A stretch of 64,000 nucleotides of DNA from Lachnospiraceae bacterium. GTDB lineage: Bacteria; Bacillota; Clostridia; Lachnospirales; Lachnospiraceae. Position numbers and translations under genes: made by a program. The stretch spans positions 28,962 to 92,961 of the forward strand of contig JAFRWW010000043.1 of the NCBI GenBank assembly GCA_017441585.1, given 5' to 3'. The stretch's first letter is position 1. Each line of letters starts with the position of its first letter. This document shows positions 55,601 through 63,238 of the stretch, in pieces. The notes below the pieces were generated by a model. The model saw only the letters and a program-made list of their open reading frames with translations. It had not been told where the DNA came from and made no database searches.

Positions 55601-57560
55601 AAGACCACACTTCGTAGCCCTCGGCATCTAATGAAGCGGACCAGATCAAAGTTACGCTCTGCTCATTTACACTTTTTACGGAAAGATTTGTGATCTTGTC
55701 GGGGATCGAAGCTCCGCCGTTTGTATTCGTAAGCGCTCTGATACAGAAATTTCCGTGACTGCCACCATAACTATCATTTGACAGATCATTCCAGGTTGAA
55801 TTTTTATATATAAAGCTCTCTCCTGCATTTATGGACACATCCATATCTATCTGTTCCAGCCAGACATGGTCTCGTTCGCGATCCAGACCACACTCTGCGG
55901 TTATAACAACCGAGAACATCTCCCCCTGATAAAGATCTACCGACGATTTAAGCGGGATCGTAAATGAACCCGAAAAAGGAATGGTACCTGTCGTCGTAGC
56001 TTCATCAATCTTTGTACCGCTTTCCGGATTGCCGCTGTGTTTCAGATTTTTATATATCTCAACAGTATAATTACCGGGGGCGATCATGGAAGAATCAAAC
56101 TGAACTGCCTTAAGCGTTTCGGAAGGATTCACTACAGTGAACACATTTGCCGACTTCGACGAACCATAAGTAGAACTGGTGCTATGAAGCTGTGAATCAT
56201 AATTATAATTATTGTCATAGAATTCGTCCTTATCATTATCAGCCATCTCAAACACATAGGCCGTGTCGCTCAGACTCTTATCCTTATAGGAAAGCCAAAA
56301 ATATGAATAATATGAATATTCTACATTGGTGGTCCAGCTGTTCCTCACCAGCCAGGCGCCGTTCGAACCGGGATCAGTTTTAAAATTTGATGCAGGATAA
56401 TCATCATTCCAGCCGACTATGGCCACCGCATGGTTGGCTTTTGCCTCAGTGCAATAATATGAATTGGTAGACGAATTTAAATAATTTCTGTCTGCATACA
56501 TGCTGACTCCGACTATACCGTTTTCCTTAATGGCCTGTTTTACCAGCTTGGGATTTTCAGCAATACTGAGAAGATATACATTTTTAAGATGTGCCACATC
56601 CTTTGATCTGGCATATTCATCAGCAAGGCCGTTCGACAGAACCGACGATGCATTGGAGTATGCAGCTGCGCCGGCATCATCCGTAATGCCGTTATAACGC
56701 ATAAGGCTTTGAGCCGCATAACCAATGCTGCCTCCGAAATTAAGGAAACTATCTTTTGATCCTTTATCGTTGTAATAAGTTATTTTATCTCCCGTACTTC
56801 CGTTCACGGGATCGGGAGCCTTGTTATAACAAAAGTAAGCAAGCTGAAGCTCGCTGTAGTTAACACTCTTATCAACAGTGCCCTGCTTATCCTTAAGACC
56901 ATGCTTTACCATATAAAACTCAGTCAGTGAGATGGCGGCATGGGCCCAGCAGCTGCCATAGGGAGACTGGCTTCTGTTGGCAGGAAATGTATTTTTAAGA
57001 TACGCCAGCGCCTCAGAATCCGTTCCAACCGGATACTTTGACTCTATGGTAGAAGGCTCCTCCACATACTTAACAGGATCAGGCACATCTTCACCAAGTG
57101 AGTCTTCCTCATCATCAGGATCATCCACCATCATTTCCAGCGCCTCATCATAGTCAAGGTCATCATCCACCACCTGGGCACTATTATCCCAGGGTGTCTC
57201 AATATAGCCGCCTACAACTTCCACGCCTTCCCCCGGAGGTGTGGGCTGTGATGATTCTTCATCTCCGTCGACAGAAGTCTCTTCATCCTCTGCTACCACA
57301 TCTTCATCCACGGGGGCAGTCTCATCATCACCTGATGATAAAACCTCATCCTGATCGGATGCTTCCTCATACTCAACAGATATGTCATCAGACGCTTCCA
57401 CATCCTCATCTCCGAAGGAAAGCGCGTCTTCCACTTCCTGTGTCTCCTGTACCTGTCCGTCATCGGGCTGGGCGTACACAGGGATCATACCTACCGATGA
57501 CTGTGTGATCATAGTCACGCATGTCAGAACCGACATCAACCTCATAAATCGCTTTTTCAT
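52674..57560 (-). CDS. Secreted papain-like (C1) cysteine protease with FN3 and MBG/YDG repeats
   Basis: A 1628-residue product as encoded. The start at 57560 (MKKRFMRLMSVLTCV) is preceded by AGGAAGGG; an upstream in-frame start lacks a ribosome site. Signal peptide about 1-31, acidic linker (about 32-165), then a C1 peptidase domain (about 180-460). Its catalytic Cys is in YGSCWAHA (near 204), His in ANHAVAIVGWNDD (near 377) and Asn in RNSWT (near 407). About five FN3 domains follow (620-1080), then MBG/YDG-type Ig repeats (from about 1085; YDGKSHIPSVT, KYYDGTKDALITGDA). The frame stops inside a repeat, at ...EIKYGTR-TAA, while homologous repeats read IKYGTKEGTYN. It probably degrades or binds extracellular protein. 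Confidence 0.9.
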   Translation of the reverse strand: MKKRFMRLMSVLTCVTMITQSSVGMIPVYAQPDDGQVQETQEVEDALSFGDEDVEASDDISVEYEEASDQDEVLSSGDDETAPVDEDVVAEDEETSVDGDEESSQPTPPGEGVEVVGGYIETPWDNSAQVVDDDLDYDEALEMMVDDPDDEEDSLGEDVPDPVKYVEEPSTIESKYPVGTDSEALAYLKNTFPANRSQSPYGSCWAHAAISLTEFYMVKHGLKDKQGTVDKSVNYSELQLAYFCYNKAPDPVNGSTGDKITYYNDKGSKDSFLNFGGSIGYAAQSLMRYNGITDDAGAAAYSNASSVLSNGLADEYARSKDVAHLKNVYLLSIAENPKLVKQAIKENGIVGVSMYADRNYLNSSTNSYYCTEAKANHAVAIVGWNDDYPASNFKTDPGSNGAWLVRNSWTTNVEYSYYSYFWLSYKDKSLSDTAYVFEMADNDKDEFYDNNYNYDSQLHSTSSTYGSSKSANVFTVVNPSETLKAVQFDSSMIAPGNYTVEIYKNLKHSGNPESGTKIDEATTTGTIPFSGSFTIPLKSSVDLYQGEMFSVVITAECGLDRERDHVWLEQIDMDVSINAGESFIYKNSTWNDLSNDSYGGSHGNFCIRALTNTNGGASIPDKITNLSVKSVNEQSVTLIWSASLDAEGYEVWSSESENGTYTMVGKTSASERQYKHSNLYAGTVYYYKVYPIKNGSRFDAGVSYVVSARTNAAIPKVEIVKVGKYTADIRWDALENCDGYEYKYGTGTSYYGPDTLTANEARLNHLNPGQEFWVEVRSYVEDGDNRTLSDAERVTFKTESGQGSAVTNLKAVPYSETSVKLSWDGTDEAAYYNVYKSEDGINYTNVGITTYSEKTVWDLDSSVEYYFKVAAVYYKFGYDNDSIDSEVVRSYTGLPTVVLGQPTYENGSIKVNWEAASGVKYYAVYRLEYSTAQYEPLALVEDALTYTDEDVLPGPRYSYQVHACRSNVMRDDQGLSYTASIAIPLDLVKDLTISNITQRGATLSWSAIRGAQGYLIKEYDPYAGRYSELDRIDAENTTYTLNCFMPKTSHAVFVCAYTDYYTSGTSGSNSWFTTLDPGPADVSLFTLSDKIATYDGQGHSAGIVSSDEETENKGYDVYYGKITNGRVSSYSADLPVYADDYKIKINTKDTTYYTATELTDDDWVLTVNPKTVGLNWENTEFDYDGKSHIPSVTLTGVLASDNCTVTVTGAQKDAGNYTATASSLSNTNYRLPADNMVSFTIAKADSSDQTAQGSVNYGQSGNVDLSEYIAAGGSIKANGISVTDADCILYRTPTITNNVLSFTFVNDKNKVGKSAIVTLLVDGGKNYEDYTITVTVTVLDKPEQKVTFISPTTSIVSKTYGNRDFYVSALGEGEITYSSSDTSVATVGQSDGKIHIVGAGEVTITANAAETSDYAPGSASFVLKVDKKTIGISWSDTKFTYDKTVKAPTATATGLVGEDECNLTVDGAKTNAGTYTASVTGLDNDNYELPESLTCSYEIEKRPVTISGLYADDKYYDGTKDALITGDAALEGKIEGDDLFVAPGSAYFVSADAGENIRVYFENFELGGDDKDNYMLSAQPSYVTANIRKLSMSVTAEDVEETYDGFDHGIDVLVLEPYQGYEIKYGTR

Positions 57561-57607
57561 ACTGTTTTCCCTTCCTGATTCTTTACAATAAAAACATACC
57601 CGTTCTA

Positions 57608-57685
57608 TCAAGATCCTTCACAAATATCCTAAGGGATCCCTCACTTCGTGGTACCGCCTTAGGACGAAATTCGCTCAGGATGACA
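57608..57685 (+). repeat. Composite REP-like element upstream of the protease gene
   Basis: AAGATCCTTC ... GCTCAGGATGACA ends enclose an inner stem TCCTAAGG (57627-57634) with CCTTAGGA (57657-57664), topped by CTCACTTCGTGGTACC. The same inner motif, CACTACGTGGTACC, sits in the element at 25863-26004, so the two composites are related. Confidence 0.65.
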
Positions 57686-57739
57686 ATGTCGACTGTTCCT
57701 CTTCACACCAAATTTCATTATAACATATTATCACGGCAG

Positions 57740-59941
57740 TTAAAACCTTCCGGATACGCCATTTTCCTTTCCGTTTTCATAAACCGTATGTTCCACATCC
57801 TGCACCAGTTTTTGTATCTTTCTCACCCTGTGTTTCCTCTTCGGATACCTTTGTCCATAATCTGCGGCATACTCGGAAGGAGTCATGGCAAATATATATT
57901 TCCCTCGTTTCTTTGCCGCCTTTTTTATCATCCGCCGATAGCGCTTAAGCGGTCTTTCATGCTTTGGAACAAAGAGAATGTATATGGCAAAGCATATATC
58001 CAAAAGGAACGGCAGGATCAGTTTTACAAATACCCCTGCGATGGAGACTATCAGAATGAGACCCGTCACATAGGTGATGAGGCCGAAATCTATCTTTATG
58101 TCCAGCCCCAGTTTTTCAAAGAAACCGAGTTTTTCCTCAGCGGATATGGTGGGTTCATAGACACACCAGCCCACCAGAGGAATATAAACCTCGGGATATG
58201 CGTGTGAATCCGTCTCCCTGACATAATAGACCCTTTCCCTTGTGGAATTCTCGTATTTAAAGCCTTCAGCATAGCGGACATTGAGGCCGACGCTCCTGGC
58301 CATCAGCACATAGGCTGAGGCGAAATCGGAGCAGCTCCCGGTCTTTGAATTAAAGAGAAAATATTCAGGAGAATCATCCACGGGACGATAATCAAGGTCA
58401 TAAGTAAATTCTCCCAGATGAAAATATGTGGCCAGGGCAGAAGCCTTCTGATAATCATATTCGCAGTCCTTTGTGATCTCAAGGGCCAGATTCCTTATCT
58501 CATCGCTTACCATATCTGTATTTTCCGACTCGTCTATGGCATTCCTGTAATTATTGGCCTCCAGCATCCTGTCGTAAAAATAAGACAGGCATCTCTGGGA
58601 AAAGATCATCTCTCCCACACTGACATCGGATTTTATCTGGGACAGTTCATAATCTTCAGAATTATTCATCTTATAAAGCACCGATGATTCGGACAGGATG
58701 TCTATGGCTTCCTCCAGCATCCTTTCAGCATTGGCGGCGCTAATGTTTGTAAGATTTCCCTCCGTCATCCCGTGTGTGTTCACGCTGTCCGACAGATAAT
58801 AGATATTATATTTTTTATCCGAGGTCGATGAGACCAGAAGGCCCACCTGTCTGGAACTGCCCAGGAAATATTCAGGGTTAAACCTGATGGGCACGATGGC
58901 CAGCGAATGAAGATCGTCATTTACCTTGTCTGAGACCTTTGGATCCAGAGCCGCCTCAAGTCCGTATTTTTTCAAAAATCCCGGCTTCACCTTTTCCACC
59001 GTATTAAGGGCTTCGATCAGCCTGGTACACTTCGCCTCATCCTCCTGGGCAGAGCCAAAGGACTGGGAAGAGGTCATATAGGTGTACCGTTCATCCTTAT
59101 ACCATTTATCCGTCTCAAAATCATAATAATCAAAATTCTGTCGCTTAAGGTATGGCGGTTCATCACCGATCAGCATGAAAAGCCGTCGGGGATTGGTGCT
59201 CTGATAGCCGTCGGCATCCCCGGAAAATTCATTGAGGGCCGACAGATCCGCCTCCGCCACTATATCCCTGTTGCCGTTCAAAAGGAACAGATCTTCAAAT
59301 CTGTCATAATATTTGGCCTCTTCCTTCCGGGGGATCAGGGCGCACAGAAGCAGGATGAACAGGGTAAAATACACGGCCATGGGCATCACCGGGAAGGGGT
59401 ATTTTTCATTGACACCATCCCTTATGTGAAAGACGCCTGCCAGCATACACAAAAAAGCGATGATACAAAGATATGCGTCATCCACCTGGGCCACCACCTT
59501 CGCATAGAGGATGCAGGGCATGATGGTCACCAGGGTCAAAAATATCATCCTGTATCTGACTCTGGTGAAATAATAGACCGTGAAGCCAAAGAACGTGATG
59601 GAACCGATGGAAAGACAAAGGGTATAGCGTACGTCGGAGGTAACTTCATCCGCTCTGGTCAGCATCCATTCCAGAAAGACCACGCCGCTTTCGCGAAAGC
59701 CGGTGAACATTAAAAACAGCATCAAAATTCCCACAAGTGCCAGATAAAATATGACAATGAAAGTACCTATTAGTTCGTGGGCATTCACGAATTCGCACAT
59801 GAAGAACATCAGGGTGCAGCCGATGATGAATATGGGGGTGGTGTAGGAAAAATAGCCGTGGTCGAGTACGCTCAGTGTGGTCACGCACAGAGCTATGGTC
59901 AGGAGTATGGTTGTCAGTTTTTTCGCAGTTTCAGTTTTCAT
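57740..59941 (-). CDS. Transglutaminase-like membrane protein (TgpA type)
   Basis: A 733-residue membrane protein. About seven N-terminal transmembrane helices (10-205) are followed by an extracytoplasmic region and a transglutaminase core (about 480-620). The Cys-His-Asp/Glu residues appear in TGSCSDFASAYVLMARSVG (Cys near 533), ETDSHAYPEVYIP and WCVYEPT. One more helix (about 640-665) and a basic cytoplasmic tail end the protein. Last gene of the MoxR-DUF58-transglutaminase operon, the usual arrangement of this family. The function of such operons in Firmicutes is unproven; envelope protein processing or cross-linking is often proposed. It is separated from DUF58 by a 150-nt spacer with a strong hairpin. 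Confidence 0.9.
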   Translation of the reverse strand: MKTETAKKLTTILLTIALCVTTLSVLDHGYFSYTTPIFIIGCTLMFFMCEFVNAHELIGTFIVIFYLALVGILMLFLMFTGFRESGVVFLEWMLTRADEVTSDVRYTLCLSIGSITFFGFTVYYFTRVRYRMIFLTLVTIMPCILYAKVVAQVDDAYLCIIAFLCMLAGVFHIRDGVNEKYPFPVMPMAVYFTLFILLLCALIPRKEEAKYYDRFEDLFLLNGNRDIVAEADLSALNEFSGDADGYQSTNPRRLFMLIGDEPPYLKRQNFDYYDFETDKWYKDERYTYMTSSQSFGSAQEDEAKCTRLIEALNTVEKVKPGFLKKYGLEAALDPKVSDKVNDDLHSLAIVPIRFNPEYFLGSSRQVGLLVSSTSDKKYNIYYLSDSVNTHGMTEGNLTNISAANAERMLEEAIDILSESSVLYKMNNSEDYELSQIKSDVSVGEMIFSQRCLSYFYDRMLEANNYRNAIDESENTDMVSDEIRNLALEITKDCEYDYQKASALATYFHLGEFTYDLDYRPVDDSPEYFLFNSKTGSCSDFASAYVLMARSVGLNVRYAEGFKYENSTRERVYYVRETDSHAYPEVYIPLVGWCVYEPTISAEEKLGFFEKLGLDIKIDFGLITYVTGLILIVSIAGVFVKLILPFLLDICFAIYILFVPKHERPLKRYRRMIKKAAKKRGKYIFAMTPSEYAADYGQRYPKRKHRVRKIQKLVQDVEHTVYENGKENGVSGRF

Positions 59942-59970
59942 GAAAAAAAAATTTTAAAAGATACTTCAAA

Positions 59971-60063
59971 CGCTTTCGGCACTTTAGTATCAGCTAACAT
60001 GAATCTGCTTCAGCTTAGTATCGTTCGTGCAGTGCCGGAGTCGAGACGCAAGTGCCGAAAGCG
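59971..60063 (-). other. Hairpin element between the DUF58 and transglutaminase genes
   Basis: CGCTTTCGGCACT (59971-59983) pairs perfectly with AGTGCCGAAAGCG (60051-60063), a 13-bp stem. The enclosed 67 nt carry a near-repeat of TAGTATCAGCT/TTAGTATC and another copy of AGTGCCG. No U-tract follows closely, so it may be an mRNA-processing or attenuating structure rather than a simple terminator. Confidence 0.6.
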
Positions 60064-60091
60064 TCAGAAACAATCAGGATCAAAAATCCGT

Positions 60092-61078
60092 TCATTCATA
60101 CATGCAATACGCCAAATCCTTACACAGTTCGTGACAGGCCCCAGGCTCTCTAAGGTTAGCCTCGTGCCGCAGCGAGTCTCTAAAATAGACGAACCTCACC
60201 GTAAACTGATTCAACAGGAGCGACATAGCCATGCCCAGTTTCTCTTCCATCTCGCCCTGCCAGGCCGCCGCCTTCATCTCATCTGTTGCATTCATAAGCT
60301 CTGACGGAAGCTTCGGATCCAGAACTATCTCCACGCTGCCGTAGACCTGCTTTTCATCAAGTCTCACAAACAGTTCATCCTTCCTGGCTGAAAGCTTATA
60401 ATTGATCCGCTTCACAGGATCGCCGTCGACGTATTCCCTGTGATCATAACCCGGAAAGCCGCCGAAGTTATCCGCCGTGTCAAGGGACATTTCCTGTTCC
60501 TTATCCGACATGTCAGCAGATTCCATCACCAGTTTCAGTTTCCCGGGATCGGTGCCTGTCTGGTGGATCTGTGGGATTATGCCGTAGAAATGGGGCATTT
60601 TGTCCACATTTTTCACCTTAAAGCTCATGATGCCGAAAAAATCCGTAAGGTTCATATCCATAAGGGCTATGCTGCCGCCTCCGGCATAGCGGCACATAAA
60701 GGTCACCTCCCTTGTAAGCTCCCTTGAAAACATGCCGCCTGCATCTTTCCCTTCATCCGTAAGAACGATGCCGTTTCCAAAGTCATAGGTCATACTGTAA
60801 GGCATCATGGGAAGCAGGATCACCGGCCGTTTTATGCTGATCCTAAGGCTAAAGCTGCTGCCTTTATCGAATATACTTTGGGATAAGGATGAAGACACCA
60901 CCAGGATGCGGGATGCGATAAACGTAAAAAGCAGGGACAGTAATGGCCCTGCTATAAGCATCGATAACACAAAATAACCCACCCGGCCGCTGCAAAAAAG
61001 CGCAAATATAAGCGCCAGGATGCAGGCCCCCAGATAGTCTATGAATTTTTTGGCATAATTAAAGAAAACCCTCATCAC
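60092..61078 (-). CDS. DUF58 domain protein
   Basis: A 328-residue protein with two N-terminal transmembrane helices (about 10-58) and a C-terminal DUF58 domain, whose signature is visible as REYVDGDPVKRINYKLSARK (near 228-247), followed by ELFVRLDEKQVYGS. DUF58 proteins are a von Willebrand-like partner of MoxR ATPases. Its ATG overlaps the moxR stop (ATGA), showing translational coupling. It acts in the same unit as the MoxR ATPase and the transglutaminase; the exact role is unknown. Confidence 0.9.
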   Translation of the reverse strand: MMRVFFNYAKKFIDYLGACILALIFALFCSGRVGYFVLSMLIAGPLLSLLFTFIASRILVVSSSLSQSIFDKGSSFSLRISIKRPVILLPMMPYSMTYDFGNGIVLTDEGKDAGGMFSRELTREVTFMCRYAGGGSIALMDMNLTDFFGIMSFKVKNVDKMPHFYGIIPQIHQTGTDPGKLKLVMESADMSDKEQEMSLDTADNFGGFPGYDHREYVDGDPVKRINYKLSARKDELFVRLDEKQVYGSVEIVLDPKLPSELMNATDEMKAAAWQGEMEEKLGMAMSLLLNQFTVRFVYFRDSLRHEANLREPGACHELCKDLAYCMYE

Positions 61079-61998
61079 ACTACGACTGCCACGTTAAGTA
61101 TATCTCTGATGGCCTGTGCTTTATCTGCGTATTTTGAACTGCCCTGGGGCGAAAGCATGAGTCTGTGGGAAAGTACGAAGGGCGCCAGATATTTTACATC
61201 ATCGGGAAGCACATAATCCCTTCCCTTCACCATGGCGTATGCCTTGGCGGCGCGCTTAAGAGCCATGGAACCTCTGGGGCTCACTCCCAGTTTAATATCT
61301 GCACTGTTTCTGGTGAGCTCCACTATGTTCATGATGTAATCTTCGATAGCTCCGGTGCAGCCCACATTTTCACATTCCGCTATCATGGCGTTGACAGCGC
61401 CTGTATCAGTCACTGCCCCAAGGGATGAAGCCAGGTCATCACTCCCTTTTTTCATGATGATCTTTTCCTGCTCCCTGTCAGGATAGCCCATGGCGAATTT
61501 TATCAGGAAACGATCCATCTGGGCCTCCGGCAGATGATAGGTGCCAAAGGTCTCCACAGGGTTCTGTGTCGCCAGTATCATAAAGGGTGAAGGCAAAGGA
61601 TGGACTATCTTATCCATGGACACCTGTCTCTCCTCCATGATCTCCAAAAGCGCCGACTGGGACTTGGGTGAACAGCGGTTTATCTCATCTGCCAGAAGGA
61701 AGTTACAAAAAGCCGCCCCTTCCTTAAACTCCATCTGACCCGTATCACGCTTTATCAGTGAAAAGCCGGTGATATCGGAAGGCATGATATCGGGAGTCAG
61801 CTGGATCCTGTTAAAGGTTCCGCCGCAGGAGGCCGCCATGGCCGATGCCAGCTGTGTCTTGCCCACTCCCGGCACGTCCTCTATGAGCACATGCCCGCCG
61901 GCGATCATGGCGGTAAGGGCCAGTTCTATCTGCCCCCTTTTACCCACTATCACCTTTTCCACGTTATCGATTATGTCTGTAATGATCTTATAGCTCAT
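61075..61998 (-). CDS. MoxR family AAA+ ATPase
   Basis: A 307-residue AAA+ ATPase. Walker A is IEDVPGVGKTQLASAMA (near 38), Walker B NFLLADEINRCSPKSQSALLE, sensor region FMILATQNPVETFGTYHLPE, and the C-terminal lid contains GVSPRGSMALKRAAKAYA. MoxR ATPases act as chaperone-like remodelers for VWA/DUF58 partners, here the next gene, which overlaps by 4 nt. It starts 5 nt after a 40-residue membrane peptide gene. Length is normal. Confidence 0.95.
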   Translation of the reverse strand: MSYKIITDIIDNVEKVIVGKRGQIELALTAMIAGGHVLIEDVPGVGKTQLASAMAASCGGTFNRIQLTPDIMPSDITGFSLIKRDTGQMEFKEGAAFCNFLLADEINRCSPKSQSALLEIMEERQVSMDKIVHPLPSPFMILATQNPVETFGTYHLPEAQMDRFLIKFAMGYPDREQEKIIMKKGSDDLASSLGAVTDTGAVNAMIAECENVGCTGAIEDYIMNIVELTRNSADIKLGVSPRGSMALKRAAKAYAMVKGRDYVLPDDVKYLAPFVLSHRLMLSPQGSSKYADKAQAIRDILNVAVVV

Positions 61999-62003
61999 AG
62001 GAT

Positions 62004-62126
62004 TTATTCTTCATCTTCCTGCTTTGCTATGCCTGCCACCGTGGAGACCACGGATGAGATCGCGGATATTACAGCCACGATTATGCAAAGTCCTATCACT
62101 CCTACCAGAAAATATGTTAGAAACAT
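62004..62126 (-). CDS. 40-residue single-pass membrane peptide upstream of moxR
   Basis: A short gene with ATG at 62126 and RBS AAGGAGGC just upstream. The product begins MFLTYFLVGVIGLCIIVAVI and ends STVAGIAKQEDEE: one hydrophobic helix of about 28 residues with an acidic tail. The stop is 5 nt before the moxR ATG, so it looks translationally coupled to the MoxR-DUF58-transglutaminase operon. I recognise no family. Strong RBS, tight spacing and a clean membrane-helix profile support a real gene. Confidence 0.75.
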   Translation of the reverse strand: MFLTYFLVGVIGLCIIVAVISAISSVVSTVAGIAKQEDEE

Positions 62127-62206
62127 TTTTGCCTCCTTCTATAAGTGCTGTTTCAGACAGATCCGTCTGTTAATTCAAAGATCGATATTCAGTATATGAC
62201 ACCGGT

Positions 62207-63184
62207 TCACATCTCATAATCCGGCATGGCGTCAAATACCGGATCGCTCATGACATATCCGTCATCGGTGTATTTAAGTTCAAAGCCTATAAGCACACCC
62301 GTTTTCATAAGCGGCTCAAAATAGCAAAATAGCGTATCCTTTCCGTCTATGTTATGAATCTCCGCTATGCATACAGTGCGCTCTGAAACCGGCTCGGCAA
62401 AATCATACCATCCGGAGGATAAAGCATCATCACTAAGTTCATAATCCGTTTCAAAGTCAAGATCGGGCACCTTGATGGTGACGGTATGATCATTGCGGCT
62501 TATATCCGTCATTACAGTCCGTGCATCATCATTACCTCTTCCAAGGGGAAGCTCTTCCTCACGGTATTCTCCTACGCCGCTATCCAGATCATAGAAATAA
62601 ACATTACCGAAAGAGAACGGATCCGTGCTTGTATCATAGGTCAGGGTAAAGAGGATTTCCTTTTCACCATCCATATCCGTATCCGCGCCTGTTATATGCG
62701 GAAAGCCCGTGCACACCGCATGGGGAACATAAAGCTTCTTACCATTGCCGAATTCAATGGTGTAATCACAATAATCACTGTCCCCCGTATAACTTCTCAG
62801 CAGACGGTCTGTCTTACCATCCCCGTCATAATCTGTATCAAGAAAATCATCCCGCCAGTAATACTCTATCGCTTCATCCACATAACCGTCATATTCCCAA
62901 AGCATGGCAGGTGAAGCATCGGGAGATGTGGGTATAAACTCCTTTACCTCTTCGCTTTCTCCCTGTTCCGGTTGGGTCTGTTCTTCCGGCTGAACTTTAT
63001 CCATATCCTTTGTCTCATCCGTTGTTTCCGCCAAATTGGCACTGTCTGATCCGGTTTCTTCCTTCTGCTCAGATTGTGTCTCGGGAACCGGCGAAGTCAT
63101 ATCCTCCGGTATCCGCGAACTGCCGCATCCGTTTATAAATACAATTGTTGTCAGCAAAAGCGCTGATAAAAATTTCCTTTTCAT
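62207..63184 (-). CDS. Secreted lipoprotein with Ca-binding-like Asp motifs, unknown function
   Basis: A 325-residue lipoprotein: signal peptide with lipobox INGC (near 17-20), then a Glu/Thr/Pro/Gln-rich linker (about 28-85). The soluble domain has Asp-rich loops such as FLDTDYDGDGKTDRLLRSY and ITGADTDMDGEKEILFTL. These resemble FG-GAP/VCBS or EF-type Ca2+-binding loops and may form a small beta-propeller-like fold. No enzyme motif recognised. It follows hydG (54-nt gap) in the same direction and precedes the 40-residue peptide gene by 80 nt; the link to either is unclear. Confidence 0.8.
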   Translation of the reverse strand: MKRKFLSALLLTTIVFINGCGSSRIPEDMTSPVPETQSEQKEETGSDSANLAETTDETKDMDKVQPEEQTQPEQGESEEVKEFIPTSPDASPAMLWEYDGYVDEAIEYYWRDDFLDTDYDGDGKTDRLLRSYTGDSDYCDYTIEFGNGKKLYVPHAVCTGFPHITGADTDMDGEKEILFTLTYDTSTDPFSFGNVYFYDLDSGVGEYREEELPLGRGNDDARTVMTDISRNDHTVTIKVPDLDFETDYELSDDALSSGWYDFAEPVSERTVCIAEIHNIDGKDTLFCYFEPLMKTGVLIGFELKYTDDGYVMSDPVFDAMPDYEM

Positions 63185-63238
63185 CTTGTCCTTCTTACCT
63201 GCCGGTCAGGCAGAACAATGTTATTCTATCTCAAAATC

